64,000 nucleotides of DNA from Chromatiales bacterium (GTDB lineage Bacteria; Pseudomonadota; Gammaproteobacteria; Chromatiales; Chromatiaceae). Every line of letters starts with the position of its first letter. Within the stretch, counting starts at the first letter, position 1. Under the pieces are notes generated by a model, which was not told the DNA's origin, did not search any database, and worked only from the letters and a program-made list of their open reading frames with translations. The stretch is taken from assembly GCA_028280505.1 (NCBI GenBank), contig JANQLO010000049.1:61975-125974 (forward strand). The letters run 5' to 3'. The translations under genes were made by a program, and so were the position numbers. Shown here in pieces: positions 29,257 to 38,136 of this stretch.

Positions 29257-30594
29257 TCAGTTAAGTTGGACTCGCTGCCCCCATGGCACCAAGTCTTTTC
29301 CCTTGACCAGCCAGATTACTGGAAAGTTCGGCTCATTTTGCGGGAATTGTCCCTGCGCGTCTGTGAAATAGACCAGCAAGGCGGGTTGTTGGCCCTGCTG
29401 CACAAGCCAGTCGAATACCGGTCGAAAGTCGGTGCCCCCACCACCGTGGATTTCGGCCGGGCAACGGAACTCCTCCCAGGGTTCGAACACCCAGGGCGCA
29501 CCGTCAGCAAGACTGCTGTCGCAGGCCAGCAGGGTCACGCGTGCCCGCATCTGGCCTTTGAGTGCGGAGACTTCGGACAAGAACTCGTCCATTTCCCCGG
29601 CACGAATCGAGCCGCTGGTATCCACCGCCACCACGATCTCGATTTGCGAACTTTTGAGCGACGGCAGAATGGCGTCGCCTTCGCGTCGCGAAGGCCGCAT
29701 ATAGCTGAAATCGTCGCGCGCCATGGCGGTCATGTAACGCGCCAGTAACATGCGCCATGGCAGTTGCGGTTGCAGCAGGTGATCGACCAATCGCGCCATG
29801 TTGCCGCCCATTTTCCCGGTCTGCATCGCCTGTTGAGCGGCACCGGCCAGACGTTGTTGCCATTGCACCTCGAGGGTCTGGCGTTCCTCGGTGCTCAAAG
29901 GTGGTGGCGTGGGTTCGCCGCGGCCGTCGCGATCGTCGTTTTGTGCCTGATCGGTACGCGTGGAATCGCCTGCGACGGGTTTGGCGCCCGTACCCTCCTC
30001 GGATTGGGACTGTTCGTCCAGCGGTGTTTCCCCGCCTTGGTCGTGATCGTCCTGGCGCCGGCTGCCGTCGCCACCGGATTCCTGCAGCGGTTTTTCCGGC
30101 TTGTCCGGGGCCTTGCCCTGTTGGCCGCCACCGGACTGATTGTCCTGATCGAACAAATGTTGATCGATGGTCTCGGTCTGGTCGTTTTCGTCGATCAGCG
30201 GATAGATCTCCTCTGCCGTCATGCCGAGGTATTGCGGCATGACGTTGCAGTTCGGCGGCGGTGTCAGTCCGTCGTCGAGCAGCAGGGGATTGATCGCAAA
30301 ATCACAAGCGATATCCCAGCGATGTTGTATTCGGTGTTGGCGTCGCGCGAAATGGGACAGCGCGCAGTGTAGGGCCTCGTGCGCGAGCATGAACTGGGTT
30401 TGGGACATCGATAGCGAGTCGATGAATTCCGGGTTGTAGTAGAAGTTGCGCGCATCGGTGGCCGTGGTCGGGCACCATTGGGGATCGGCGGCGGCCAGCG
30501 GCAGACGCAACACCAGGGCACCGAGGAAGGGTTTGTCGAGAATCAGCTTGGTGCGTGCGGCGGTCAGCTTGGTTTCGATGGCATTCAGATCCAT
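29257..30594 (-). CDS. VWA-like/putative metallopeptidase protein (DUF2201 type)
   Basis: 445 residues. The N-terminal part has a metallopeptidase-like FMLAHEALHCALSHFAR (His-Glu-x-x-His, about 67-83) and WDIACDFAINPLLLDDG. A low-complexity Gln/Asp/Gly-rich linker covers about 160-225. The C-terminal part is VWA-like with IVVAVDTSGSIRAGEMDEFL (MIDAS Asp-x-Ser-x-Ser, about 320-339) and GGGGTDFRPVF near 385. Proteins of this kind pair with MoxR AAA ATPases and act in metal-centre or complex maturation. The MoxR gene ends 33 bases upstream, matching that pattern. The client is not evident. Confidence 0.82.
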   Translation of the reverse strand: MDLNAIETKLTAARTKLILDKPFLGALVLRLPLAAADPQWCPTTATDARNFYYNPEFIDSLSMSQTQFMLAHEALHCALSHFARRQHRIQHRWDIACDFAINPLLLDDGLTPPPNCNVMPQYLGMTAEEIYPLIDENDQTETIDQHLFDQDNQSGGGQQGKAPDKPEKPLQESGGDGSRRQDDHDQGGETPLDEQSQSEEGTGAKPVAGDSTRTDQAQNDDRDGRGEPTPPPLSTEERQTLEVQWQQRLAGAAQQAMQTGKMGGNMARLVDHLLQPQLPWRMLLARYMTAMARDDFSYMRPSRREGDAILPSLKSSQIEIVVAVDTSGSIRAGEMDEFLSEVSALKGQMRARVTLLACDSSLADGAPWVFEPWEEFRCPAEIHGGGGTDFRPVFDWLVQQGQQPALLVYFTDAQGQFPQNEPNFPVIWLVKGKDLVPWGQRVQLN

Positions 30595-30626
30595 GGGTTC
30601 ACCTCGCCGATGCGTTTCAGCCCGCG

Positions 30627-31670
30627 TTACTCGTAGAGCATGACGTCGGCGACGGCGTTCGCCCAGGTGGCGAATTCGGGCACCTGGAACAAACGCTCGC
30701 CGATCGCACGGTGCAGGTCCGATACCAGCATGACGCCCATTTCACGCTGCGGGAAATTGCCGGCGTAGTCGAGTATGCGGCCGATAGTCGAATCGGCCTG
30801 GTCGCTGTCTTGGGCACGAATCGCGCGACCGACCAGTGCGGCGGCGACGGCATACTGCAGGTCGATCTCGGTCGGTACCGGTACCTCCTTGCCGGCGACG
30901 ATATCGTCGAGATCGGGCATTTTGTCGAGACTGTTGACGAAGGCGGTGAGTTCGATGCCGGCTGCCGGTCCGACGCAGGCCTGCAGTGTTCCTTGCAGCA
31001 ACTCGGTGTGTTCGCCGAATTTGCGCAGACTGCGATGGGCAAACTCCCAGGAACGCGGTGACGGGAAGGCGACCGGGTTGTGTGCGGGATCGAAATCGAA
31101 CAAAAGTTCTGGTCGGAAGCGCAAAAAGGCGATCACCCGCTCGTCGATTTCTCGCTGATAGGCCCAAGCCACCCAGTCGTCGAGATGGGTGTCGACGTCG
31201 AAGTGCGAGAACCGATTGGCCAACGGTGCCGGCATCGTATAGGTCACACCGCGGTCGCCCTGGCGGTTACCGGCGGCGAAGATGGCCCAACCCCCGGGAA
31301 CCTCGTATTCGCCTAGGCGCCGGTCGAGAATCAATTGGTAGGCTGCCGCCGAGACGCTTGGTGGTGCCGAGGTGATTTCATCCAGGAACAAAATGCCTTG
31401 TTCGCCGTGTCGACGTGCGTCCGGCAGGATGGCCGGTGCCGCCCATTCAACAAAATCGCCGTTGCGAAAAGGGATGCCGCGCAAGTCGCTGGGCTCCATT
31501 TGCGACAGCCGAATGTCGATTACCGGGGCGCCGTGGCGTTGGCCGGTCTGGCGGATCATGTCGGATTTTCCTACCCCCGGCGGGCCCCAGAGCATGACCG
31601 GGGTGTGGTGTCCTTCACGAGTGCTGATGAATTCACAGTCGAGAATCGTAAGCAACTGGGCGGGGCGCAT
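30627..31670 (-). CDS. MoxR-type AAA+ ATPase
   Basis: 347 residues from the ATG at 31670, which has AGGAG just upstream; a longer frame to 31727 is less likely. Walker A is MLWGPPGVGKSDMIRQT (about 26-42) and Walker B GILFLDEITSAPPSVSAA (about 87-104), with sensor FAAGNRQGDRGVTY (about 133). MoxR ATPases remodel client complexes together with VWA proteins, here the DUF2201-type protein encoded directly downstream. The location between sox and the dsr side of the window is suggestive of sulfur-enzyme maturation but this is inference. Confidence 0.87.
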   Translation of the reverse strand: MRPAQLLTILDCEFISTREGHHTPVMLWGPPGVGKSDMIRQTGQRHGAPVIDIRLSQMEPSDLRGIPFRNGDFVEWAAPAILPDARRHGEQGILFLDEITSAPPSVSAAAYQLILDRRLGEYEVPGGWAIFAAGNRQGDRGVTYTMPAPLANRFSHFDVDTHLDDWVAWAYQREIDERVIAFLRFRPELLFDFDPAHNPVAFPSPRSWEFAHRSLRKFGEHTELLQGTLQACVGPAAGIELTAFVNSLDKMPDLDDIVAGKEVPVPTEIDLQYAVAAALVGRAIRAQDSDQADSTIGRILDYAGNFPQREMGVMLVSDLHRAIGERLFQVPEFATWANAVADVMLYE

Positions 31671-31961
31671 TTTGTCTCCTGGCATTTCGGCAGGCGCCAG
31701 AATGGGAAGGCCGACAGTTGAGGTCAACCCCCAATGCTCAATGGGATCAATAGTTGCTTACCGTCTTTTCGCCCCAGCCGAAAAGTAACTTGTCAGATTT
31801 AAGTAAAGCAGAGTATTCTAATGCCCCGTTTGAGCAGCCACCGAGCCGGGCGCGATCTGGCAGCAACCCGTGGTCCTTTGGGCAGATACCGAAGCGGTAC
31901 AGAGAAAGGGCGGGTGAATGTAAGGGGCACAAAAGAAGTTGGCTAAATTCGGAGATCGGAT

Positions 31962-32159
31962 ATGAACCAGTTCTACTACGACGCCGTGACCAAAATGGAA
32001 GAAATGGGTGTCGACGAGGAATACATCCAGGGTTGGCAGGCGGGTTTTCTGCAAAACCCTCAGCGCGAAGAACAGCGTCTGACCGAGGCTTACGAGGCCG
32101 GTTATGGCGATGGTGAGGGAAAAAGCACCGATAATTTCGGTAACTGGGTCAAGAGCTGA
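31962..32159 (+). CDS. Small hypothetical protein (65 aa)
   Basis: 65 residues, acidic, no signal peptide or membrane segment. Two related blocks are visible, IQGWQAGFLQNP and TEAYEAGYGDGEG, faintly like the GYxAG block of ribosome modulation factor, but not enough to assign it. GGAGAT lies six bases before the ATG, and a clear terminator follows the stop, so it is very likely a real monocistronic gene. Function unknown. Confidence 0.65.
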   Translation: MNQFYYDAVTKMEEMGVDEEYIQGWQAGFLQNPQREEQRLTEAYEAGYGDGEGKSTDNFGNWVKS

Positions 32160-32185
32160 TCGCTTCTCCGGTTCTGAATAAACAA

Positions 32186-32210
32186 GAGGCGGGTGATCCC
32201 CGCCTTTTTT
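32186..32210 (+). terminator. Rho-independent terminator after the 65-aa gene
   Basis: AGGCGGG pairs with CCCGCCT around a short TGATC loop, and six T follow. It ends the 65-aa gene transcript; the facing gene ends just beyond. Confidence 0.75.
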
Positions 32211-32237
32211 GTGTCCGGCGCTGGCGTCGTTTCCCGT

Positions 32238-32798
32238 TCAATCGAACAAGTTGCTCACCGCACGTTTGATTTCGCGGTTGATCTCGATGCCGTCGCGGTC
32301 CATCACCTGATCGATCACCCAGCGGTTTTCCTGGCTTTCGCCCATGATCTGCTGAATCTCGTAGCCCAGGTGGCGCATAAACGGATAAGACGGGCCGTCA
32401 TCGGTGTAGTTGAATGTCGAGTATTCGCCGCTGCGCGCGTTGAGCTTTTCGATAAACGGACCTACGTAATCGCCGGGGCCGAAGACATCGGTACTGTTGT
32501 CATGCAGGTGTCCGGCGAGGTGGCGTGCGAGGGTGATGACCAGTTTGCGTCGATCTTCGTCATCGAGTTCCAGCATGGTCAAAGCCAGTCGGTCGACAAT
32601 TTGCAGTTGGAAGATCAGGTATTCGGTAATGACGGCGAAACGTTGTTCGTCGGTGTCGTAAACATAATCCTGACCGTGCAGATTGATCGCCCGGTCCTTG
32701 GCGATGCGCCAAGCGATGAACGCCATTGCGCCGGCAATTTCTTCCAGCGAGCGTTCGGCGTCATCGTCATGCCAGCGACTTTTGATCCTCAAGGCCAC
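32238..32798 (-). CDS. Conserved hypothetical protein (186 aa)
   Basis: 186 residues, mostly helical, no signal peptide. Segments that stand out are AGAMAFIAWRIAKDRAINLH (about 23-42), RFAVITEYLIFQLQIVDRLA (about 53-72) and the C-terminal MDRDGIEINREIKRAVSNLF. No family recognised. It diverges from the Sfum_1244-like gene with a gap of about 180 bases. Confidence 0.6.
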   Translation of the reverse strand: MALRIKSRWHDDDAERSLEEIAGAMAFIAWRIAKDRAINLHGQDYVYDTDEQRFAVITEYLIFQLQIVDRLALTMLELDDEDRRKLVITLARHLAGHLHDNSTDVFGPGDYVGPFIEKLNARSGEYSTFNYTDDGPSYPFMRHLGYEIQQIMGESQENRWVIDQVMDRDGIEINREIKRAVSNLFD

Positions 32799-32976
32799 GT
32801 TGCGAGTCTCCTACCGGATGAATTGGGATTGGCGCGGCATCTTTCGCATTCGCCTCGTGCGTCGGTGCGCCGAATCCTCGGTTTGCTGTGCGGGCTCTAT
32901 GATTGGCTCGCCGTGAATAGTCGAGTATTTTACTCAGAAATGTTGCCCAAGACATCACCATTAAAAGGAGGGGCAC

Positions 32977-34011
32977 ATGCAAAATCTGATCGAGACGGTC
33001 CAACACAATTGCGATATCGCCGATGCCCGTCACGGCAGCGACTACGGCATGTGCACTTATTTGTTGAAGATGCGCGAATTGTATCGTTGGGAGCGGGGAT
33101 TGCCTTTGGGTGTACCGCTGGGGCGCGACGAGGTCGGTAATTGGCTGACAGCTCGCGAACAGCATCTGGAACGTATCGAAGCGGAGGAATATCGGTCGAT
33201 CGAGATCGGTGAACAGGCCTATGACCCCTTTGATGCAGAGGGTATCAACGCAGCGGTCGCCGAGGAGGGCTTGGTGTACAGCGCCGGTCTGGTCCAGGCG
33301 GCGCGGCCGCACTTTTTTCTGGCCGAGCTGCTCGGCGAGGAATCGGCCGACAATGGTTTCAGACTGCGGGTTAGCGGGCGTGAACTGGCGCGTTGCCTGA
33401 GTGCGCCGCCGGCGATGACGCGCGGCACAACCATATTTCTGCGCCGCGAGTCCTTGCGGCGTTATCTATGGGAGAAATACGAGTCTTGGTTATGGAGCCG
33501 TCCACAGAATGCCATGGCGCGCGCTATTGCCCACTATCCCTTCGAGCGTGAGTTGGATCGGGCACTCGATGAGATGACTACGGCCGAAATGGCGGTGATC
33601 GAAGCGCATGAACGTGGTGAGTACCAGGCAGGTCTGGAGCTCGGCGAGAACTGGGAGGCCATGCTGTTCGACCTGCGGCTGACGCCGGCGGAAATCATGG
33701 CCCGTGCGGTGCGCGATCACCTTGCCGATTGCACCCATACGCTGCCGTTGTTGGTCGAGCAGGGCAGGGATGCCTCGTTGCATTTTTTCATGGCGAATCT
33801 GGGTGCCATGCGTAAGGCGCTGTTTCCGGGACTGCAGGTGGCCTATCGACATTGGCTCGATCATGACGATCGCTCGTTTTTTGTCGAGTTGGCCGAACAG
33901 GGCACCGAACATTGGCGATCGCTTGCGCAGAAGATGATTGCTTTGCATAAAGTGGATGCCGCCAAGGCGGCCGATGGGATTGTCGAGCGGGTTAATGCCG
34001 CGCACCTGTAA
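32977..34011 (+). CDS. Conserved hypothetical protein, Sfum_1244-like family
   Basis: 344 residues beginning MQNLIETVQHNCDIADARHG with YGMCTYLLKMRELYRWERG next. As I recall, this start is characteristic of a family named after Syntrophobacter Sfum_1244, found in sulfur-metabolizing bacteria; that name should be confirmed by a profile search. Cysteines at positions 12 and 28 and a helical C-terminal half (MANLGAMRKALFPGL) are the main visible features. It is cytoplasmic. AAAGGAGG precedes the ATG. It leads a plus-strand set with an oxygenase and a receiver-like protein. Confidence 0.65.
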   Translation: MQNLIETVQHNCDIADARHGSDYGMCTYLLKMRELYRWERGLPLGVPLGRDEVGNWLTAREQHLERIEAEEYRSIEIGEQAYDPFDAEGINAAVAEEGLVYSAGLVQAARPHFFLAELLGEESADNGFRLRVSGRELARCLSAPPAMTRGTTIFLRRESLRRYLWEKYESWLWSRPQNAMARAIAHYPFERELDRALDEMTTAEMAVIEAHERGEYQAGLELGENWEAMLFDLRLTPAEIMARAVRDHLADCTHTLPLLVEQGRDASLHFFMANLGAMRKALFPGLQVAYRHWLDHDDRSFFVELAEQGTEHWRSLAQKMIALHKVDAAKAADGIVERVNAAHL

Positions 34012-34079
34012 GCGGTTTTTGCGGTTCACCGCTTTGCACCCGATAATCAAGACCGTTTCCAAATGCCGGTAGTTTTCTG

Positions 34080-34697
34080 ATGTCCAATCCTTTTCCCGTC
34101 GAACGTACCGTCCAACCGTTGAACTCGTTTCGCGAGGTCAAGCCCAACAGCTTTGTTTTCGAGCGTCCGAACACCCTGCCCGGCAATTGGTGCGATGAAA
34201 TGATCCGGCGTTTCGAAGCCCACCCGGATCAGCAGAATAAAGGCCGTATCGGGCAAACCCAGGGATTGGATTCGGAGGTCAAACGGACCATGGATCTGGT
34301 GGTCAGCGGGCGCGAGGAATGGAAAGACATCGATGATCTGTTTTTTCGTTGTGTCGGTGCCGCCTTGTCCGAGTTGCGTCAGACCTTTCCCTTCTTCAAG
34401 GGGTCGTTCAAAGACATGGGGTATCAGATCCAACGTTATCGCCCGGGCGAGTTTTATCATTGGCACATCGACGGCGGCAGCCATGAGTTCAGTCAGCGCC
34501 AGTTGGTTGTGCTGTGGTATCTGAACGACGTGCCGGGCCCGGGCGGCGAAACCGAGTTTCTTTATCAAGACATCAAGGTCCGGCCGGAGCAGGGGAAAAT
34601 GATCGTCTTTCCGCCGTTCTGGACGCATGAGCACCGTTCGGCGGTGTTACAGGAGGGTGTCAAATACATCGCTACCACCTGGGTGGTGTTTCGTTGA
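34080..34697 (+). CDS. 2OG-Fe(II) oxygenase, prolyl-4-hydroxylase type
   Basis: 205 residues. The double-stranded beta-helix iron site is YHWHIDGGSHEF (His-x-Asp, about 121-132), with the distal histidine in FPPFWTHEHRSAV (about 180-192). A 2-oxoglutarate-binding arginine would be in this H-R pair or the C-terminal YIATTWVVFR. VLWYLNDVPGPGGETEFLY between them is the classic P4H strand pair. Substrate unknown. It stands 68 bases after the Sfum_1244-like gene and four bases before the receiver-like gene. Confidence 0.85.
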   Translation: MSNPFPVERTVQPLNSFREVKPNSFVFERPNTLPGNWCDEMIRRFEAHPDQQNKGRIGQTQGLDSEVKRTMDLVVSGREEWKDIDDLFFRCVGAALSELRQTFPFFKGSFKDMGYQIQRYRPGEFYHWHIDGGSHEFSQRQLVVLWYLNDVPGPGGETEFLYQDIKVRPEQGKMIVFPPFWTHEHRSAVLQEGVKYIATTWVVFR

Positions 34698-34701
34698 CAC
34701 C

Positions 34702-35076
34702 ATGCCTTTGCGTCTTCTGTCGATCATCGAACTCGGGGGTTATCCCAATCTGTTGCCGTTGTATCAGCGTCTGGGCTTTGATGTCGATGTCGTGAATTCA
34801 CAACGCAAGGCGCGTAGCTTGTTGAAAAAGTCGGTGCCCGACGTGGTGGTCGCCGAGTACATCTATCAATCCGACTTTCGTGATCGCACGTCGAACCTCG
34901 AGACCTTGATGGCCGTCCTGCAACGTCATCCACAGGTGAAAGTGGTGGTGTTTTATCTACCCGAGCAGGCCGAAAAACTGGCATTGCTCGAAGCACGATT
35001 CAAGCTGTTCGCGAAAATCGCTTTCCCCGTAACGCCGAGTGAGGTCGAGGCGGTTTTGCAGCGGGTGTCAGCCTGA
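34702..35076 (+). CDS. Small receiver-like (pseudo-receiver) protein
   Basis: 124 residues with an alternating alpha/beta pattern like a response-regulator receiver: LRLLSIIELGG, FDVDVVNSQRKARSLLKKSV, PDVVVAEYIYQSDFRD and VKVVVFYLPEQ. The first strand lacks the acidic pair, and Glu rather than Asp occupies the usual phosphorylation position (VVAEYIY), so it would not be phosphorylated in the normal way. The ATG at 34702 was chosen because upstream codons overlap the oxygenase in another frame. Its last nine bases overlap the convergent hemerythrin gene. Confidence 0.55.
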   Translation: MPLRLLSIIELGGYPNLLPLYQRLGFDVDVVNSQRKARSLLKKSVPDVVVAEYIYQSDFRDRTSNLETLMAVLQRHPQVKVVVFYLPEQAEKLALLEARFKLFAKIAFPVTPSEVEAVLQRVSA

Positions 35077-35529
35077 GAAAAAGCGTTTGACGGTGTTGCC
35101 CAGCCACGAACCCTGGTCTTTGCGCTCGATGCCGGGGAGTTTCTTTTGGACCAGGGGCGCATAGTCGCTGTCTTCTTTGACGATATGGTTTATCAGCCAG
35201 GTGCGCAGCAGTTCGCTTAAATCCTCGGTAACTTCCTCGCCCGCCTTGAAGCGCGCTTTGAACGCATTGATTTGTTCACGAAAGGCCTCGTGGGTGCGGC
35301 AGTGGACGGCGACGGGCTCGTAGCCGGCCTCTTCCATCAACGCTTCTTCGAACTCGAAATGCGAATAGGTGTAATCGATCAAGTCGTCGATTACCGCGCC
35401 GATGATCTGGCGGTTCGGTTGTCGGGCGATGTCGGTCAGGGTATTGATGTAATCGACGATGCGACGGTGCTGGCCGTCGATCACGTTGATGCCGATTTCC
35501 AGGTCGGCGTTCCACTCAATATGCGGCAC
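35068..35529 (-). CDS. Bacteriohemerythrin (copy 1)
   Basis: 153 residues. All hemerythrin iron ligands are recognisable: VIDGQHRRIVDYIN (about 17-30), YSHFEFEEALMEEAGY (His and Glu, about 56-71), HCRTHEAF (two His), and WLINHIVKEDSDYAP (His and Asp). These di-iron proteins bind O2 and can store it or act in oxygen sensing, which suits a microaerobic sulfur oxidizer. Directly downstream of a paralogue with a 21-base gap. Confidence 0.93.
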   Translation of the reverse strand: MPHIEWNADLEIGINVIDGQHRRIVDYINTLTDIARQPNRQIIGAVIDDLIDYTYSHFEFEEALMEEAGYEPVAVHCRTHEAFREQINAFKARFKAGEEVTEDLSELLRTWLINHIVKEDSDYAPLVQKKLPGIERKDQGSWLGNTVKRFFSG

Positions 35530-35550
35530 CCGATATCTCCAGTTGTGCTT

Positions 35551-36006
35551 TTAGCCAAAGATCTTGGATAACTTGCGTTTCAACCAGCTTTCATGGGCTG
35601 GATCGGCCTGTCCCAAGTTCCGCCTAACGTCTTCGGAGTAGTCGCGATCGTCATTCTTGATGTGATTGATCAGCCATGCACGCAGGGTGTGTATGAGTTC
35701 TTCTTCGATCGATTCGCCGATCTTGAAGCGTTGTTGGTAGTCGGCGACACGCTTGACGAACAGTTGGTGGACTTTTTTATGCGCATTGAGGAAATTGTAT
35801 CCCGCCTCCTCCATCAGGCTTTCTTCGAAGGCGAAATGCGACAGGGTGTAATCGACCAGTTCGTCCAACACCACGCTGACTTCTTCTCGGCTGTGGTGTT
35901 CCTGCGCATGATGCAGCTTATTGATGTAGTCGACAATGCGCTGGTGCTGGTTGTCGATCACGGGGATGCCGGTGCTGAGGTCATCTGTCCAAACGATGAG
36001 TGCCAT
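35551..36006 (-). CDS. Bacteriohemerythrin (copy 2)
   Basis: 151 residues, clearly a paralogue of the next gene, with VIDNQHQRIVDYINKL (about 17-32), LSHFAFEESLMEEAGYNFL (about 57-75), AHKKVHQLF and WLINHIKNDDRDYSEDV. All ligand positions are kept. First gene of a two-gene hemerythrin operon, so the tandem pair likely arose by duplication. Cytoplasmic, O2-binding. Confidence 0.93.
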   Translation of the reverse strand: MALIVWTDDLSTGIPVIDNQHQRIVDYINKLHHAQEHHSREEVSVVLDELVDYTLSHFAFEESLMEEAGYNFLNAHKKVHQLFVKRVADYQQRFKIGESIEEELIHTLRAWLINHIKNDDRDYSEDVRRNLGQADPAHESWLKRKLSKIFG

Positions 36007-36356
36007 GGCCTAACTCCAATTAAGGTGTCGTTACTGCAAATTCTTTCGGCATGCCGAGATGTGGCGCCTGGGGCGCCCGAACCGGGATCGATGTCGCAAT
36101 AAGAGCTTCACAGAGGTGTTAAGAATCACAAGCTTCGTCATGCTACATCGGCCGATTTCCCCGAATCTTGATCTGGGTCGGTAATCGCATCGGTTTTTCC
36201 GTTGGTCGGGACAAGGAAATGCCTTCCTGGGCTTGGTATTTCGGCGCAGGATGCCGGATAGCGGCCGTACATATTCGTTTCATCTTTGCGTCACCTCTGT
36301 GACATCCGCGAGCGCGAGACTTTCGTCGTCTTCTGGCAACGACGAGAGAGCGCTCC
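36007..36356. other. Intergenic region between hemerythrin and phosphoesterase genes
   Basis: About 350 bases between divergent genes. It should contain both promoters. No gene, repeat or clear operator was recognised. Confidence 0.4.
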
Positions 36357-37172
36357 ATGGACAAAGTTCGCCCACTGATGCCGCTACGCGTGCGTACGGT
36401 GTGGATTTCCGATGTGCATCTGGGATTTCGCGGTTGCAGTGCCGACATGTTGCTCGATTTTCTGCACTGTACCGAGTGTGAAACCCTGTATCTGGTTGGC
36501 GACATCATCGATGTATGGAATATGAAGCGAGGCCTGTATTGGCCGCAGGCCCACAATAACGTCATTCGCACCATTCTCGGTAAAGCCAAGCACGGCACGC
36601 GTGTGGTCTTCGTTCCGGGCAATCATGACGAACTGTTCCGGGATCATATCGACATCCGTTTCGGTAATGTCGAGATCGTTGAACAGGCGATACACGAGAC
36701 TCGCGATGGCCGGCAACTCCTGGTGGTTCACGGTGACGAGTTTGACAGTGTGGTTACCTGCCACCCCTGGCTGGCACGGCTCGGCAATCATGCCTACGAT
36801 TGGTTGCTGGCCAGCAACCGCTGGTTGAACATCGCCCGACGCCGTTTTGGTATGGGGTACTGGTCCTTGGCCGGTTTCCTCAAGCGCAAGGTGAAAAACG
36901 CGGTGAATTACATCTCCGGCTTCGAAGAGGCGGTCGCCAGGGATGCGCGCAGGCGTGGCGTGGATGGCGTGGTCTGTGGCCACATCCATCATGCCGAGGT
37001 ACGCGATATCGATGGTATCGCATACCACAATTGCGGTGACTGGGTGGAAAGTAACACCGCGCTGGTGGAGCGTTTCGATGGTTCGATCGAGTTGCTGCGC
37101 TGGTCGGACAAGCGTGCGGAGTATGGTGCGGACGTACCGCAGCCGGCGGCGGCATTTCGTAAGACCGGTTGA
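36357..37172 (+). CDS. UDP-2,3-diacylglucosamine diphosphatase-like metallophosphoesterase
   Basis: 271 residues with the calcineurin-type metal sites in order: WISDVHLGFRGC (about 17-28), YLVGDIIDVW (about 44-53), FVPGNHDELFRDHI (about 82-95), VHGDEFDSVV (about 122-131), and GVVCGHIHHAEVRD (about 206-219). The arrangement GDIIDVW / GNHDE / HGDEFD is that of LpxH-like enzymes, which cleave UDP-diacylglucosamine in lipid A synthesis. A second, often LpxH-annotated branch of unknown substrate has the same motifs, so exact activity is uncertain. A later ATG at 36378 is possible. Confidence 0.83.
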   Translation: MDKVRPLMPLRVRTVWISDVHLGFRGCSADMLLDFLHCTECETLYLVGDIIDVWNMKRGLYWPQAHNNVIRTILGKAKHGTRVVFVPGNHDELFRDHIDIRFGNVEIVEQAIHETRDGRQLLVVHGDEFDSVVTCHPWLARLGNHAYDWLLASNRWLNIARRRFGMGYWSLAGFLKRKVKNAVNYISGFEEAVARDARRRGVDGVVCGHIHHAEVRDIDGIAYHNCGDWVESNTALVERFDGSIELLRWSDKRAEYGADVPQPAAAFRKTG

Positions 37173-37317
37173 GTATTACCGGTAGCGGCGGCGTCGCGAT
37201 CGACGTCCATACCGTTTTCTGGCGTGAACGAGATTTGCGGCAGTACCTGCGCTGTCGCTCGCGAAAAGCGGCAGTGCCGGCGAAACAGGCGACGAGAGGC
37301 ACCGGCCCACGATCGAG

Positions 37318-37510
37318 ACGGGTGTCAGGGCGTTGAACTGTCTCGTGTCCATCACCAAGATCCGGGCTGGGCTCGCCACGATGCAGCCCGGTGAGGTGTT
37401 GCGGGTGTGCGACAAGAGCAAGCCCTGGAGAGTCGATGAAGATGTTCTCCCGCCGGACTGGCAACCGCCCGGTCTGAATAAGTCCGAGAACAGGTGGTTG
37501 ATGGCCCAAG
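37318..37510 (+). pseudogene. Frameshifted TusA-like sulfur carrier remnant
   Basis: In one frame the bases encode VRALNCLVSITKIRAGLATM and QPGEVLRVC, matching the TusA start (LNCPxPILxxKKAL, xxPGExLEV). Just after, the next frame reads ATRASPGESMKMFSRRTGN and PV, matching the TusA middle (ATDPGSxxDFxxFCRxTGN). A one-base shift near 37400 joins them. The proline after the sulfur-carrying cysteine is lost and the usual D-P-G-S is altered, so this looks like a decaying tusA rather than a sequencing slip alone. It lies 145 bases after the phosphoesterase gene, in a region without other genes. Confidence 0.5.
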
Positions 37511-37688
37511 TCCTTTGGGAAGTGCCCTTTAATCAGGTTTTTCCGAAGCCAGCGTGCGGATTATCGAGTGTCGGCCGACGCGAAACCCTTTTAGTGTGAA
37601 GTTTTCAAGGGCTATTGCACCTGCCAGCTTGTAAAGCGGCTAGAATTAATACACGAATGCTTAGTATTGAATACACAGGCGAGTCGAC

Positions 37689-38027
37689 TTGGTTGTGAAG
37701 AAACACGGGATCACAGTGGACTGTTCACATTGTCGCTATGCTGGCGGCGATGCCTGTGGCGGTTTCGATGTCGAGGTGCCGGTGGCGGACGACCAGGGCC
37801 ACGCCGCAGGTACGGCGACCTTGCACTGCATGATCTCCCGTGAGCGCCACCAAGTGGAGATGACACACTGGTCCGATGCCGATGGCCGAGCGTCCACTCC
37901 GGCGGATGTTGTTCAGGGACGACTGAGCGCCGCTTTGGATTTTGTCGCCGAGCAACGTTTGTGTGGCAATCGCAAACTGTGTCCATCTCAGGTTGTGGAT
38001 ATCGCGGCGTCTTCCGAACATCGCTGA
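37689..38027 (+). CDS. Hypothetical cysteine-containing protein (112 aa)
   Basis: 112 residues from a TTG start. The N-terminus has VDCSHCRYAGGDACGG, a Cys-x-x-Cys with a third cysteine eight residues on, and the C-terminus has RLCGNRKLCPSQVV. This spacing suggests a small metal- or disulfide-binding fold but no family was recognised. It follows the tusA remnant and precedes the TSUP exporter. The start is uncertain because no strong ribosome binding site is seen. Confidence 0.5.
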   Translation: MVVKKHGITVDCSHCRYAGGDACGGFDVEVPVADDQGHAAGTATLHCMISRERHQVEMTHWSDADGRASTPADVVQGRLSAALDFVAEQRLCGNRKLCPSQVVDIAASSEHR

Positions 38028-38136
38028 TTCGTCATCCTTGCTTCTCAGTCTCCCGATCGGGCAGGCTTCAACTCAGCGCCTTCGTCAACGTTGTGCTGCG
38101 TTTACCTTGTTTTGCCATAATCGATGAGAACTGATC

